DNA of 64,000 bases from Pseudoramibacter alactolyticus ATCC 23263 (GCF_000185505.1 NZ_GL622359.1:1754381-1818380), one strand, 5' to 3'. Positions 47,785 through 57,285 are shown, numbered from the stretch's first letter. Made by a program: numbers and translations. The notes: generated by a model from the sequence alone, not told the origin.

Positions 47785-47813
47785 TTGAAAAAGCGGCGGA
47801 CCGGCGGTATAAT
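47785..47813 (+). promoter_or_regulatory. Promoter of folT
   Basis: TTGAAA (47785-47790), 17 bp, TATAAT (47808-47813), about 20 bp before the riboswitch. Confidence 0.78.
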
Positions 47814-47833
47814 AGCATTAATAAAAGAATTAA

Positions 47834-47930
47834 GCAGAGTAGATGTCGAAGCGTTAAGTGTCTGACGAACGGGGAGTTGTCGCCAGAACGAAAAGCAAAG
47901 CTTACGGTTTCGACCATCGCATCCCGCTGC
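47834..47930 (+). promoter_or_regulatory. Tetrahydrofolate riboswitch
   Basis: The leader carries the THF aptamer landmarks in order: GCAG opening P1, GAGTAGATG, GCGTTAAGTGTC, the pseudoknot region, and GCATCCCGCTGC closing P1. The downstream gene is a folate transporter, which fits. Confidence 0.9.
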
Positions 47931-47945
47931 TACTTTTGAGGATAT

Positions 47946-47979
47946 CCTCCTTTGTAGCGAAAGGAAACTGCAAAGGAGG
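47946..47979 (+). promoter_or_regulatory. Shine-Dalgarno-sequestering hairpin of folT
   Basis: CCTCCTTTG (47946-47954) is the exact complement of CAAAGGAGG (47971-47979), which contains the folT ribosome-binding site and is followed by TTTTT. It is the expression platform of the riboswitch and could act on translation or as a terminator. Confidence 0.85.
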
Positions 47980-47986
47980 TTTTTAT

Positions 47987-48508
47987 ATGTCTATTTTTAA
48001 TAAGACCAAGACGTTGACTTTGGCAGCGCTCTTCGTGGCGATTGCAGTGGTTTTAAGCTTTTTCAAGGTTCCCCTGACTCCCTTGATCGAGCTGCGATTC
48101 GGCGCTTTGCCCATTGCGGCCGCTGGGGCCCTGTTGGGACCGGTGGTGGGACCGGTGGTTGGCGCTGTCTCGGATATTCTGGGGTATATGGTTCGGCCGA
48201 CGGGGCCTTTCTTCCCGGGGTTTACCCTCAGCGCGGCCCTTTCCGGCTTGCTCTACGGCCTGATGCTGCACCGGGAGACGACCCTCAAACGCGTGGTGGC
48301 CGCCCAGGCAATCAAGACGGTCATTGTGAATTTTTTGCTCAACAGCCTGTGGCTGTCGATGCTTTACGGCAACGCCTTTACGGCGGTTATTGCCGCCAGG
48401 ACCGTGAAGGAATTGGTGATGTTTCCTATCAATACCATGCTTTTGGTGCTGGTGCTGCGGGCGGTTACGGCAGTGCGGCTGACCGGCGGAGAACAGCGCG
48501 CGCGTTGA
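47987..48508 (+). CDS. folT: Folate ECF transporter S component FolT
   Basis: 173 aa from the ATG at 47987, seven bases after AGGAGG. Six hydrophobic helices with the FolT patterns FFKVPLTPLIELRFGALPIA and YMVRPTGPFFPGFTLS. It imports folates with the shared ECF module. The THF riboswitch upstream supports the substrate. An open frame extends further upstream through the riboswitch and should be ignored. Confidence 0.95.
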   Translation: MSIFNKTKTLTLAALFVAIAVVLSFFKVPLTPLIELRFGALPIAAAGALLGPVVGPVVGAVSDILGYMVRPTGPFFPGFTLSAALSGLLYGLMLHRETTLKRVVAAQAIKTVIVNFLLNSLWLSMLYGNAFTAVIAARTVKELVMFPINTMLLVLVLRAVTAVRLTGGEQRAR

Positions 48509-48518
48509 TCGGCGTTCA

Positions 48519-48552
48519 TCAAAAAAGACCTTCTTAATGAAGGTCTTTTTTT
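48519..48552. terminator. Bidirectional terminator between folT and tetR
   Basis: AAAAAAGACCTTC, five-base loop, GAAGGTCTTTTTTT. It overlaps the last codons of the convergent TetR gene. Confidence 0.88.
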
Positions 48553-49184
48553 AATGGGGAATGTTGGGCCGGTGTTTGCATCATGCCCCGGGCAGCCACT
48601 CCAATGGCATCGGCGGCCATATCGGCCAAGCGGCTGCCGCGGTCGTCGATGCACCACATAACCTCGACACCGATGAGGGTCGACAGCAGGAGACTGACGT
48701 AATGGGCGGTGGATACCTGGGCCGAGAGGCGGTTTTGCAGCTTGCCCTTGGTCACAATGTGGGTCAGGCACTTGAGCAGATCGCGGTCTTCCCCGTAAAA
48801 ATTATTGTCCGGGAAGGTGAAATAATTGGCAACGATGGCCTTGATGATGCCCTTGCCGCGCTTTTCGTATTCGGTGTAGGAAATTTTGACGAAGCGGGTA
48901 ACCATGGGCAGAAAATCTTCGTCCTGCACCTGGGCAAAGGCCTGGGCATAAACCGCGTCGGACTGTCGGAAAGTGTCGAACAGCAGGTCTTCCTTGGATG
49001 TAAAATAGGTATAAAAGCTGCCTTTGGCCACGTTGGCCCGGGTAGTGATGTCTTCGATGCTGACATTGCCGAAGCCTTTCTCGTTGATCACTTGGACAGC
49101 GGCGTCGTAAATCTTCTTTTTGGTTTCGATGGCCTGCAGCTGGCGCTTGGTGAGACGGGTGTTGTTTTTATTGATTGGACGCAT
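48534..49184 (-). CDS. TetR-family transcriptional regulator
   Basis: 216 aa. The HTH is at about 20-65: KKIYDAAVQVINEKGFGNVS, IEDITTRANVAKGSFYTYF, SKEDLL. The ligand domain is unassigned. It begins nine bases after the GntR gene ends, behind GAGG, so the two regulators are cotranscribed. Confidence 0.9.
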   Translation of the reverse strand: MRPINKNNTRLTKRQLQAIETKKKIYDAAVQVINEKGFGNVSIEDITTRANVAKGSFYTYFTSKEDLLFDTFRQSDAVYAQAFAQVQDEDFLPMVTRFVKISYTEYEKRGKGIIKAIVANYFTFPDNNFYGEDRDLLKCLTHIVTKGKLQNRLSAQVSTAHYVSLLLSTLIGVEVMWCIDDRGSRLADMAADAIGVAARGMMQTPAQHSPLKKDLH

Positions 49185-49193
49185 GCAGGTACC

Positions 49194-49889
49194 TCATGAC
49201 TGCGCTGATTTCAGCGCGGGAATATCAGCGGATGCAGATTGCTCGGAACGGGTATAGCACTTCATGATATAAGAATCCAGGTGATAAAAATCTTTGATGT
49301 GGTCAAAGATCAGTGCGGAGGCTTCGTCCAGATCGGCGTTGCGGATGCTTTGGATCAGCGGCAGATGGTGGTGGATCTGCACGAGACTGGTTTTGATGTC
49401 CTTGTATTTGGAAATTTGCACCAAGTGCACCTGCTGATAAAGGGCGTATTGTTGGCGGTACAAATAGGCGTTGCCGGAAATTTTGGCAATGGCCAGATGA
49501 AAATCGTTGTCGGCCTTGATGCGCAGATAAATGTCTCCCCGGGCGGCGGCTTCCTCGCAGGCCTCAGCCAGCTGCCGGAGCCATTCGAAGTCGGCGGCGC
49601 TGCCATAATAAGAAGCAAGGTTGGCACAGAGAATATCCTGGGACAAACGCACTGTGCCGATTTCTTTAATCTCTTTATCCGAGAGATCGTTCACAGAAGC
49701 ACCGCGGTTGCGCCCGATGGTGACGAGGCCTTCGGCCGCAAGCCGGCGCAGCGCATCGTGAACCGGGGTGCGGCTGATGTCGAGCTTGGCCGAGATCTGC
49801 GGCTCGGAAATCTTGCTGCCCGGCAGCAGTTCCATGTGAAAAATCATTTCCTTTATTTTTTGATAGGCTGTCATCGATTGAGAACCCAT
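49194..49889 (-). CDS. GntR-family (FadR/FCD) transcriptional regulator
   Basis: 231 aa from the ATG at 49889 behind AGGAGG. The N-terminal winged helix (SKISEPQISAKLDISRTPVH, DALRRLAAEGLV) is followed by an FCD ligand-binding helical bundle with metal-site His residues (DNDFHLAI, and HHHLPLI). FCD members sense organic acids. It is divergent from the PFOR gene, which it may control. Confidence 0.9.
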   Translation of the reverse strand: MGSQSMTAYQKIKEMIFHMELLPGSKISEPQISAKLDISRTPVHDALRRLAAEGLVTIGRNRGASVNDLSDKEIKEIGTVRLSQDILCANLASYYGSAADFEWLRQLAEACEEAAARGDIYLRIKADNDFHLAIAKISGNAYLYRQQYALYQQVHLVQISKYKDIKTSLVQIHHHLPLIQSIRNADLDEASALIFDHIKDFYHLDSYIMKCYTRSEQSASADIPALKSAQS

Positions 49890-50046
49890 AGATAATACCT
49901 CCTGCAAAAGAGATGACGCCGCTGATTGTGCAGCCGCCATCAAATTTCTTAATATTTAACAGTATATAACAACCAAATGTGCGATTCAAATGTTTTTAGT
50001 GCAATTCATCATTTATAAAAACAATAAAAAGTTTTATCATTCATTA

Positions 50047-50102
50047 TTGACAAAGGATTTCAATCGTAGTATTCTGTGTGTATATTAAAAATATGCATGC
50101 AT
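50047..50102 (+). promoter_or_regulatory. Promoter of PFOR with a downstream palindrome
   Basis: TTGACA (50047-50052), 17 bp, TATTCT (50070-50075), then the perfect palindrome ATGCATGCAT (50093-50102) just after the expected start. The palindrome could be the operator of the divergent GntR protein. The rest of the 49890-50182 gap holds no gene. Confidence 0.6.
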
Positions 50103-50182
50103 TCTTACGGTAATGCATGGCAGAATGTTGCGGAGAGGATGAGCGAATCGTTATTCGCGACGTGAGAAGGAGGTAAAGAATC

Positions 50183-53100
50183 GTGTCCAAAAAAATCGCA
50201 TTAATGGACGGAAATGAAGCGGCGGCTTATATTTCGTATGCCTTTACGGAAGTGGCGGGGATTTTTCCAATCACGCCGTCTTCGCCCATGGCGGAACATG
50301 TGGACGAATGGGCAGCGAACGGCAAGAAGAATCTCTTTGGCCAGCCGGTTGAAGTGGTTGAAATGCAGTCGGAAGGCGGAGCGGCCGGGACGGTTCACGG
50401 CTCGCTGCAATGCGGGGCACTGACGACAACTTACACCGCGTCCCAAGGACTTTTACTGATGATCCCGAACATGTATAAAATCGCCGGAGAAATGCTGCCG
50501 GGGGTCTTTCATGTGTCGGCCAGAACGTTGTCGGCCCACGCGCTGTCCATCTTTGGCGACCATTCCGACGTGATGGGCGTCCGCAGCACAGGCTTTGGCA
50601 TGATCGCGTCTTCCTCTCCGCAGGAAGTCATGGATCTGGGGGCTGTGTCGCACTTAGCGGCGATTCATTGCCGGATGCCGATCCTGCACTTCTTCGACGG
50701 CTTCCGCACTTCCCACGAAATTCAGAAGATCGACGCGCTGGATTATGAAGATCTGCGTCCGCTGGTCGATATGGATGCAATCAAGGCGTTCAGAAAGCAT
50801 GCGCTGAATCCGGAACACCCGGCGACCCGCGGAACCACGGTCAATCCGGATATCTTCTTCCAGTGCCGCGAAGCCTTGAATACCAACTTTGACAAATTGC
50901 CCGACGCGGTCGAGCACTATATGCAGGAAATCAACAGGCTGACCGGCCGCGATTATCATCTGTTCAATTATTATGGCGCGGAAGATGCCGAATGCGTGAT
51001 CGTGCTGATGGGCTCTGGTGCGGAAACCACCCGCGAAGCCATCGATTATCTGGTGGCCAAAGGCGAAAAGGTCGGGATGATTAACGTTCATCTGTATCGC
51101 CCCTTTGCGGCGGATTATTTCCTGAATGCGATTCCGAAGACGGTCACCAAGATGGCCGTGCTCGACCGCACCAAGGAGCCAGGGGCCATGGGCGAACCGC
51201 TCTATCAAGACATCTGCGCGGTCTATAAAGAGCGGGAATGGCCGATGACCATCGTCGGCGGCCGCTACGGCCTGAGCTCCAAGGACACCACGCCGGCGCA
51301 GATCGTCGCCGTGTTCGACAGCCTGAAGGCCGACAAACCGAAAAACAACTTCACCATCGGGATTGTCGACGATGTGACGCACACCTCACTGCCGGTCGGC
51401 GGGGAAATCAATACCACGCCGGAAGGCGAAACCAGTGCCGAATTCTGGGGGATGGGCTCAGACGGCACCGTCGGCGCCAACAAGAACTCCATCAAGATCA
51501 TCGGGAACGCCACCGACCTTTACTGCCAGGCTTACTTCGTGTACGACTCAAAGAAATCCGGCGGGCTGACCCAGTCTCACCTGCGTTTTGGGAAGAATCC
51601 GATCCATTCGCCTTATCTGATCCAGGCGGCGGATTTCGTAGCCTGCCACAATCCTTCTTATGTTCACCACTACGACATGGTGAAAAACCTGAAGGCCGGC
51701 GGCACCTTCCTGCTCAATTGCCAGTGGGATATGGACGGGCTTGAAGCCCATCTGCCGGGGAGCATGAAACGCCAGCTGGCCGAAAAGAATGCCCAATTCT
51801 ACACCATCGACGCCATCGACATCGCCCGCGAGCTGGGACTCGGCGGCCGAACCAATACCATTTTGCAGTCGGCCTTCTTCAAACTTTCCGGCGTGATTCC
51901 CATCGAGCAGGCCGTGCGGGAAATGAAGGACGCCAACTATCAATCCTATTTCAAGAAAAAGGGCCAGAAGGTGGTCGATATGAACAACGCGGCCGTTGAA
52001 AAGGGCGTCGATGCCTTTGTGAAGATCGACATTCCCGAAAGCTGGCGGACTGCGGAAGATCCCATCGCCGAAAAAGACGTGCCGGACTTTATCAAAGAAG
52101 TGGTGGCGCCGATGAACCGCCAGGAAGGCGACGCGCTGACGGTGGCCCAGATGACCAAATATGGTCTCGAGGACGGGACCTGGCCGGCCGGGACCACCAA
52201 ATACGAAAAACGCGGTGCGGCTGTGGAAGTGCCGGAATGGGACCTCACCAAGTGCATCCAGTGCAATCACTGCTCGCTGGTCTGCCCCCACGCGGCCATT
52301 CGGCCGATTTTGCTCGACGAGGCCGAAGCCGAAGCGGCACCGGCCGGCTTTGAAACGAAGAAGGCCACCGGCAAGAACATGAGCAGTTATCAATTCCGCA
52401 TTCAGGTTTCTCCCTACGACTGCACCGGCTGCGGCAGCTGTGTCAACGTCTGCCCGTCGAAGGAGAAATCGCTGGCCATGAAGCCCTTCGCCTCTCAGGT
52501 GAAGGAAGCCGACAATTGGACCTTCGGCGTCGAAAAGGTGGCCATTAAGACGGCGGTTGCCAACAGCAAGACCATCAAGAACTCCCAGTTTGCAAAACCC
52601 TATTTTGAATTTTCCGGTGCCTGTGCCGGCTGCGGTGAAACCCCCTATATCAAGCTCATCACCCAGCTCTTCGGCGACCGGATGTACATCACCAACGCCT
52701 CCGGCTGCTCTTCGGCCTACGGCGGCTCCACACCGGCCTCGCCCTATTGCACCGACCAAAAAGGGTATGGCCCTACCTGGGCCATGTCCCTCTTTGAAGA
52801 TAACGCGGAATACGCCTACGGCTATGTGCTCGGCCAGGATGCCGTCAAGCGGCAGCTGAAAGATAAAGTGCAACAGCTCAAAGAAGCGGGAATTGCCGAA
52901 GCGGCCTGCACCGATTATCTCGAAAGAGGCAATGATGCCGCGGTCTCTCGTGAAGTGAGCGATGCCCTGCTGGCTGCCATAGCAGAAGACACCAGCGAGG
53001 CGGCTGAATTTATCCGCGGCAACAAAGAGTATTTGTCTAAGAAGAGCGTTTGGGCCTTCGGCGGCGACGGCTGGGCTTATGACATCGGCTATGGCGGTCT

Positions 53101-53695
53101 CGACCATGTGCTCGCGTCCGGCAGGGACATCAACGTGCTTGTGCTCGATACCGAAGTGTATTCCAACACCGGCGGCCAAGCGTCCAAATCGACGGTGACC
53201 TCGGCCATTGCGAAATTTGCCGCCAGCGGGAAAAATACCAGGAAGAAAGACCTCGGCATGATGGCTATGAGCTATGGCTATGTCTATGTGGCGCAGGTGG
53301 CTCTGGGTTCGGATTATAACCAGACCCTCAAAGCCATTCGGGAAGCCGAAGCTTATGACGGCCCGTCGCTGATCATCTGCTATTGCCCCTGCATTGAGCA
53401 TCACATGAAGAAAGCCATGGGTCAGTCCATCACCGAGGAAAAGAACGCGGTGGAAGCCGGCTACTGGCACCTGTATCGCTACAATCCGGATCTGAAGAAG
53501 GCAGGCAAGAATCCCTTCACTCTTGATTCCAAAGAGCCCAAGGGCGACTTTCAGGCATTCCTCATGGGCGAAAACCGCTACGCGTCGCTCAAACTTTCCT
53601 TTCCCGAAAAGGCCCAGGAACTTTACGACAAGGCTGAACGGGACGCCGAAGAGAGATATCAGAGCTATCTGACGTTGGCCAACAGAGAACAATAA
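50183..53695 (+). CDS. nifJ: Pyruvate:ferredoxin (flavodoxin) oxidoreductase
   Basis: 1170 aa single-chain PFOR from a GTG start behind AAGGAGG. Domain I begins YISYAFTEVAGIFPITPSSP. The ferredoxin-like domain holds two 4Fe-4S motifs, CIQCNHCSLVCPH (from about 691) and CTGCGSCVNVCPS (from about 747). The proximal cluster motif CAGCGETPY is at about 813, and the TPP site is GGDGWAYDIGYGGLDHVL with NTGGQ. It turns pyruvate and CoA into acetyl-CoA, CO2 and reduced ferredoxin. It heads the 4-hydroxybutyryl-CoA dehydratase cluster, suggesting the cluster yields pyruvate or needs reduced ferredoxin. Confidence 0.97.
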   Translation: MSKKIALMDGNEAAAYISYAFTEVAGIFPITPSSPMAEHVDEWAANGKKNLFGQPVEVVEMQSEGGAAGTVHGSLQCGALTTTYTASQGLLLMIPNMYKIAGEMLPGVFHVSARTLSAHALSIFGDHSDVMGVRSTGFGMIASSSPQEVMDLGAVSHLAAIHCRMPILHFFDGFRTSHEIQKIDALDYEDLRPLVDMDAIKAFRKHALNPEHPATRGTTVNPDIFFQCREALNTNFDKLPDAVEHYMQEINRLTGRDYHLFNYYGAEDAECVIVLMGSGAETTREAIDYLVAKGEKVGMINVHLYRPFAADYFLNAIPKTVTKMAVLDRTKEPGAMGEPLYQDICAVYKEREWPMTIVGGRYGLSSKDTTPAQIVAVFDSLKADKPKNNFTIGIVDDVTHTSLPVGGEINTTPEGETSAEFWGMGSDGTVGANKNSIKIIGNATDLYCQAYFVYDSKKSGGLTQSHLRFGKNPIHSPYLIQAADFVACHNPSYVHHYDMVKNLKAGGTFLLNCQWDMDGLEAHLPGSMKRQLAEKNAQFYTIDAIDIARELGLGGRTNTILQSAFFKLSGVIPIEQAVREMKDANYQSYFKKKGQKVVDMNNAAVEKGVDAFVKIDIPESWRTAEDPIAEKDVPDFIKEVVAPMNRQEGDALTVAQMTKYGLEDGTWPAGTTKYEKRGAAVEVPEWDLTKCIQCNHCSLVCPHAAIRPILLDEAEAEAAPAGFETKKATGKNMSSYQFRIQVSPYDCTGCGSCVNVCPSKEKSLAMKPFASQVKEADNWTFGVEKVAIKTAVANSKTIKNSQFAKPYFEFSGACAGCGETPYIKLITQLFGDRMYITNASGCSSAYGGSTPASPYCTDQKGYGPTWAMSLFEDNAEYAYGYVLGQDAVKRQLKDKVQQLKEAGIAEAACTDYLERGNDAAVSREVSDALLAAIAEDTSEAAEFIRGNKEYLSKKSVWAFGGDGWAYDIGYGGLDHVLASGRDINVLVLDTEVYSNTGGQASKSTVTSAIAKFAASGKNTRKKDLGMMAMSYGYVYVAQVALGSDYNQTLKAIREAEAYDGPSLIICYCPCIEHHMKKAMGQSITEEKNAVEAGYWHLYRYNPDLKKAGKNPFTLDSKEPKGDFQAFLMGENRYASLKLSFPEKAQELYDKAERDAEERYQSYLTLANREQ

Positions 53696-53724
53696 AACCA
53701 TAACGCAAAGTTTGTTTGGAAATA

Positions 53725-53764
53725 AAACCGGCTCGGCGGGGGGACTTGCCGAGATTCGGTTTTC
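53725..53764 (+). terminator. Terminator after PFOR
   Basis: AAACCG-CTCGGC pairs with GCCGAG-CGGTTT (small internal loops), followed by T. It may be partial because the next gene is only 94 bp on. Confidence 0.7.
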
Positions 53765-53789
53765 AGATTGAAAAAAGAAGGAGAAAACC

Positions 53790-55265
53790 ATGGCTTTAAT
53801 GACAGGCGACCAATACGTTGAAAGTTTGCGCAAATTAAAAACGCGGGTGTATATTTTCGGTGAGCGCGTCGAAAACTGGGTGGATCATCCCATCGTTCGT
53901 CCCTCCATTAACAGCATTAAAATGACCTACGACCTCGCCCAGGATCCGGCCTATCAGGATCTGATGACGGCGACCTCCAACCTAACCGGCGAAACCGTCA
54001 ACCGCTTCAATCACCTGCACCAGTCCGCCGATGATCTGGTGCGAAAGGTTAAAATGCAGCGGCTGCTCGGCCAGAAAACGGCGTCCTGCTTCCAGCGCTG
54101 TGTGGGAATGGATTCCTTCAACGCGGTGTATTCCACCACCTATGAATGCGATCAGGCCCACGGAACCCATTATCACGACAACTTCAAGAACTTTCTGAAA
54201 ATGGTGCAGGAAAACGACTATGTGGTCGACGGTGCGATGACCGACCCGAAGGGCGACCGCGGTCTCGCCCCCCACGCCCAGCCGGATCCGGATATGTTTG
54301 TCCACGTGGTGGCACGGCGGGATGACGGGATTGTCGTCCGCGGGGCTAAAGTCCACCAGACCGGCTCCATCAACTCTCACTGGCATTTGATGATGCCGAC
54401 CATTGCCATGCGCGAAGAAGACAAGGATTACGCGGTGTCTTTTGCCTGCCCCAGCGATGCGGAAGGGGTCTATATGGTTTATGGCCGCCAGTCCTGCGAC
54501 ACCCGCAAGCTGGAGGGCAGCGACATCGATGTCGGGAATCCGAAGTTCGGCGGCCAGGAAGCCCTGGTGGTGCTGGACGATGTTTTTATTCCCAACGCAT
54601 ATATCTTTATGAACGGTGAATACGACTTCTCCGGCATGATGGTCGAACGCTTTGCCGGTTATCATCGCCAAAGCTACGGCGGCTGCAAAGTCGGCGTGGG
54701 CGATGTGGTTATCGGGGCGGCAGCCCTCGCGGCGGAATGCAACGGCGTCGAACGCGCGTCCCACATTAAGGATAAGCTCATCGAAATGACTCACCTGAAC
54801 GAAACGCTTTATTCCTGCGGGATCGCCTGCTCCGCCGAAGGGCATGCGACCCCAGCCGGCAATTATCAGATCAATCTTCTGCTCGCCAATGTGTGCAAGC
54901 AAAACATCACTCGCTTCCCATATGAAATCGTTCGTTTGGCGGAAGACATCGCCGGCGGCCTGATGGTTACCCTGCCGGCCGACAAGGATTTTAAGTCGGC
55001 GACGGTGGCGGGCCGAAACGGCGAAACCATTGGCGATATCTGCACCAAATACTTCGCTGCCCACGAAGACATTCCGACGGAGGACCGTGTGAAGGTCATG
55101 CGCTTCCTCGAAAACATCTGCCTCGGGACCGCGGCCGTCGGTTATCGGACCGAATCCATGCATGGGGCCGGTTCTCCTCAGGCACAGCGCATCATGATTG
55201 CGCGCCAGGGCAATATCGATGGCAAAAAGCAGCTGGTTAAGGATATTGTCGGCATTGAAAAATAA
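53790..55265 (+). CDS. abfD: 4-Hydroxybutyryl-CoA dehydratase / vinylacetyl-CoA delta-isomerase
   Basis: 491 aa, very close to Clostridium aminobutyricum AbfD along its whole length. The unusual 4Fe-4S ligands are present: Cys100 and Cys104 (TASCFQRCVGMD), His292 and Cys299 (GYHRQSYGGCKVG); numbers are as counted here. The FAD-binding acyl-CoA dehydrogenase-like fold is intact. It converts 4-hydroxybutyryl-CoA to crotonyl-CoA by ketyl-radical chemistry. AGAAGGAG precedes the ATG. CoA transferase and 4-hydroxybutyrate dehydrogenase genes of the classical pathway are not in the window. Confidence 0.95.
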   Translation: MALMTGDQYVESLRKLKTRVYIFGERVENWVDHPIVRPSINSIKMTYDLAQDPAYQDLMTATSNLTGETVNRFNHLHQSADDLVRKVKMQRLLGQKTASCFQRCVGMDSFNAVYSTTYECDQAHGTHYHDNFKNFLKMVQENDYVVDGAMTDPKGDRGLAPHAQPDPDMFVHVVARRDDGIVVRGAKVHQTGSINSHWHLMMPTIAMREEDKDYAVSFACPSDAEGVYMVYGRQSCDTRKLEGSDIDVGNPKFGGQEALVVLDDVFIPNAYIFMNGEYDFSGMMVERFAGYHRQSYGGCKVGVGDVVIGAAALAAECNGVERASHIKDKLIEMTHLNETLYSCGIACSAEGHATPAGNYQINLLLANVCKQNITRFPYEIVRLAEDIAGGLMVTLPADKDFKSATVAGRNGETIGDICTKYFAAHEDIPTEDRVKVMRFLENICLGTAAVGYRTESMHGAGSPQAQRIMIARQGNIDGKKQLVKDIVGIEK

Positions 55266-55299
55266 TTTAAACGGCGCGATAAAAGGCGTCGCCATCATC

Positions 55300-55326
55300 A
55301 AACCCCATATGCGCATATGGGGTTTT
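55300..55326 (+). terminator. Terminator after abfD
   Basis: Near-perfect palindrome AAACCCCATATG/CGCATATGGGGTTTT. Confidence 0.8.
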
Positions 55327-55515
55327 AGTGGACTATGGGGACTGCGGCCCTCGGCCGTTCAGGAGAATAAAAAGGTTGGCAGAAGAGCGGTCCGAAAGAA
55401 ATAAATGCAGTTGTTGTTCTGAATCGGGAACTATGATATGTTTATGAAAAATTGAAGATTCGCGCAGACGGACATCCTGGGTGAGCAAGGTTTAAGTGAA
55501 GGAGTGAGGGGAGAA

Positions 55516-57258
55516 ATGAAGTGTGCGGATTTATTGACGGTCCTTTCCGAATGCGGCTGGGGGGCGGCTATGGTGGGAAAGGATCATTGCATTTGGCAGA
55601 TTAACGAGACCGGAGTCAGATTGCTCCACGGCGGCGGCTCCATGCGGGGCCTGCCCTTTCCCGATCAGGCCGATGCGCTCCTGGACCCCGATGCCAAGGA
55701 GCCGTTTATTTGCCTGCGGTTCGGCGAATATCTCACCCGCTGTGACGGGCCGGAACCGGAGGATTTGCCGCCGGATGCCCGTTGGGTGATCTTTCGCGAC
55801 GCTACGGATGATTATTTTCTGGCGATGATGCGCAGCGTCGTTGAGCACATTAAGGAAGGGGTGGTGATGTGCGACGGGGAAAGCCGGCTGAATTTCTTTA
55901 ACGGGCCGGCGATTAAGCAGGATTCGCTGGTGGCTAAGGATGTGCTCGGCGAAAATGTCAACGATGTGTATCGGATGAACGACGGAAAAAACTGCCTGCT
56001 GCCGGAAACGGTCAAATCCCGCAAGCCGACGCTGAACGAGCGCCACCGTTACACCACGCGTTTCGGCAAGTCGGTGGACACCATGGCCAACACCTACCCG
56101 GTGTTGAAAAGCGGTCAGGTGCTGGGTGCCTTTAACATTGTGGAGGACTGGAGCACCGTCTCGGACCTGCACAGGCAGATTATTGATCTGCAGGAACGGC
56201 TGGTGGCCAGCCGGGGATCGGAAAAAGCCAAACGGCCTAAGGCGCTCGGCGCGCGCTTTACCTTTGACGATATTGTTTATAACAGCGCGGCGATGCGCCG
56301 GGTGGTGAGCCAGAGCCGGCAGATCGCCCGCACCGATGCCGCGGTGATGATCTACGGCGAAACGGGAACGGGCAAGGAACTCATCGCTCAGAGCATTCAC
56401 AACGCGAGCCTGCGGGCCGAGGGGCCCTTTCTCGCCATCAACTGCGCGGCGCTGCCGGAAAATCTGTTGGAAAGTCTGCTCTTCGGCAGCGTGAAAGGGG
56501 CCTATACCGGGGCGGAAAACCGGCCCGGCCTCTTCGAGCAGGCCAATCACGGCACCCTGCTTTTGGATGAGATTAATTCCATGGACATTTCCCTTCAGGC
56601 CAAGCTTTTGCGCGTGCTGCAGGACGGTGTGCTGCGGCGGGTCGGCAGCGAAACCGAAACCCACATCGATGTGCGGGTGCTGACCTGCATCAACGTGCCG
56701 CCGCTTCAGGCCATTGCGGAAAACAGATTGCGGCGGGATCTATTTTACCGCCTCGGGGTGGTGAATATCGAACTGCCGCCGCTGCGCGATCGGGAGGACG
56801 ATATCGCCCTGCTGACCCAGTACTTCATCCTGCGGTTTAATGCCAAAAATCATCGGGAGATCCGCGGACTCGACACGGCGACGGCGGAAATCTTCAACCA
56901 ATACGACTGGCCGGGCAATGTGCGGGAGCTGCAGCATGCCATCGAGCAGGCGATGATCCTCCTGCCCCAGGACCAGATGATGATTACCGTGGATTATATC
57001 TCGCCGCACATCCTGTCAGACAGTCGTCCGCACCCCGAGGCGGCGCCGCGGCCGGCGGCGGTGACGGCGGAATCTCTTTCCGACAGGCTCAAGGATATCG
57101 AGCGGGACACCCTGGTGCGGGTGCTGACCGAAAACCGCGGTAATATCACCCGGGCGGCCAAGGCGCTCGACATGAGCCGGCAGAATCTGCAGTACCGCAT
57201 CAAGCGCTACCAGATTGACATCCGATCCTTGAGAAGCAAACGGTCGTCAGAAAGATGA
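55516..57258 (+). CDS. Sigma-54-dependent transcriptional activator with PAS-type sensor
   Basis: 580 aa from the ATG at 55516 behind AGGGGAG. A sensory region (about 1-230) includes a PAS-like domain from about residue 100 (MMRSVVEHIKEGVVMCDGES). The AAA+ domain has Walker A GETGTGKELIA (about 280), the sigma-54 contact loop as GAYTGA (about 328, Tyr in place of the usual Phe) and GTLLLDEINSM. A Fis-type HTH closes it (NITRAAKALDMSRQNLQYRI). It should activate neighbouring genes with RpoN. No receiver domain, so it senses a ligand directly. rpoN is not in the window. Confidence 0.95.
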   Translation: MKCADLLTVLSECGWGAAMVGKDHCIWQINETGVRLLHGGGSMRGLPFPDQADALLDPDAKEPFICLRFGEYLTRCDGPEPEDLPPDARWVIFRDATDDYFLAMMRSVVEHIKEGVVMCDGESRLNFFNGPAIKQDSLVAKDVLGENVNDVYRMNDGKNCLLPETVKSRKPTLNERHRYTTRFGKSVDTMANTYPVLKSGQVLGAFNIVEDWSTVSDLHRQIIDLQERLVASRGSEKAKRPKALGARFTFDDIVYNSAAMRRVVSQSRQIARTDAAVMIYGETGTGKELIAQSIHNASLRAEGPFLAINCAALPENLLESLLFGSVKGAYTGAENRPGLFEQANHGTLLLDEINSMDISLQAKLLRVLQDGVLRRVGSETETHIDVRVLTCINVPPLQAIAENRLRRDLFYRLGVVNIELPPLRDREDDIALLTQYFILRFNAKNHREIRGLDTATAEIFNQYDWPGNVRELQHAIEQAMILLPQDQMMITVDYISPHILSDSRPHPEAAPRPAAVTAESLSDRLKDIERDTLVRVLTENRGNITRAAKALDMSRQNLQYRIKRYQIDIRSLRSKRSSER

Positions 57259-57285
57259 GTTTTGGCAAAGAAAGTGAGACAAACA

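Noticed and set aside
51548..53833. Long open frame of about 760 codons on the strand opposite PFOR
   Set aside because: It mirrors the PFOR codons (GC-rich third positions), has no RBS, and its protein is a low-complexity Gly/His/Phe-rich string without domains.
53982..55316. Open frame of 444 codons opposite abfD
   Set aside because: Antisense shadow of a highly conserved gene; no start signal and no recognisable domain.
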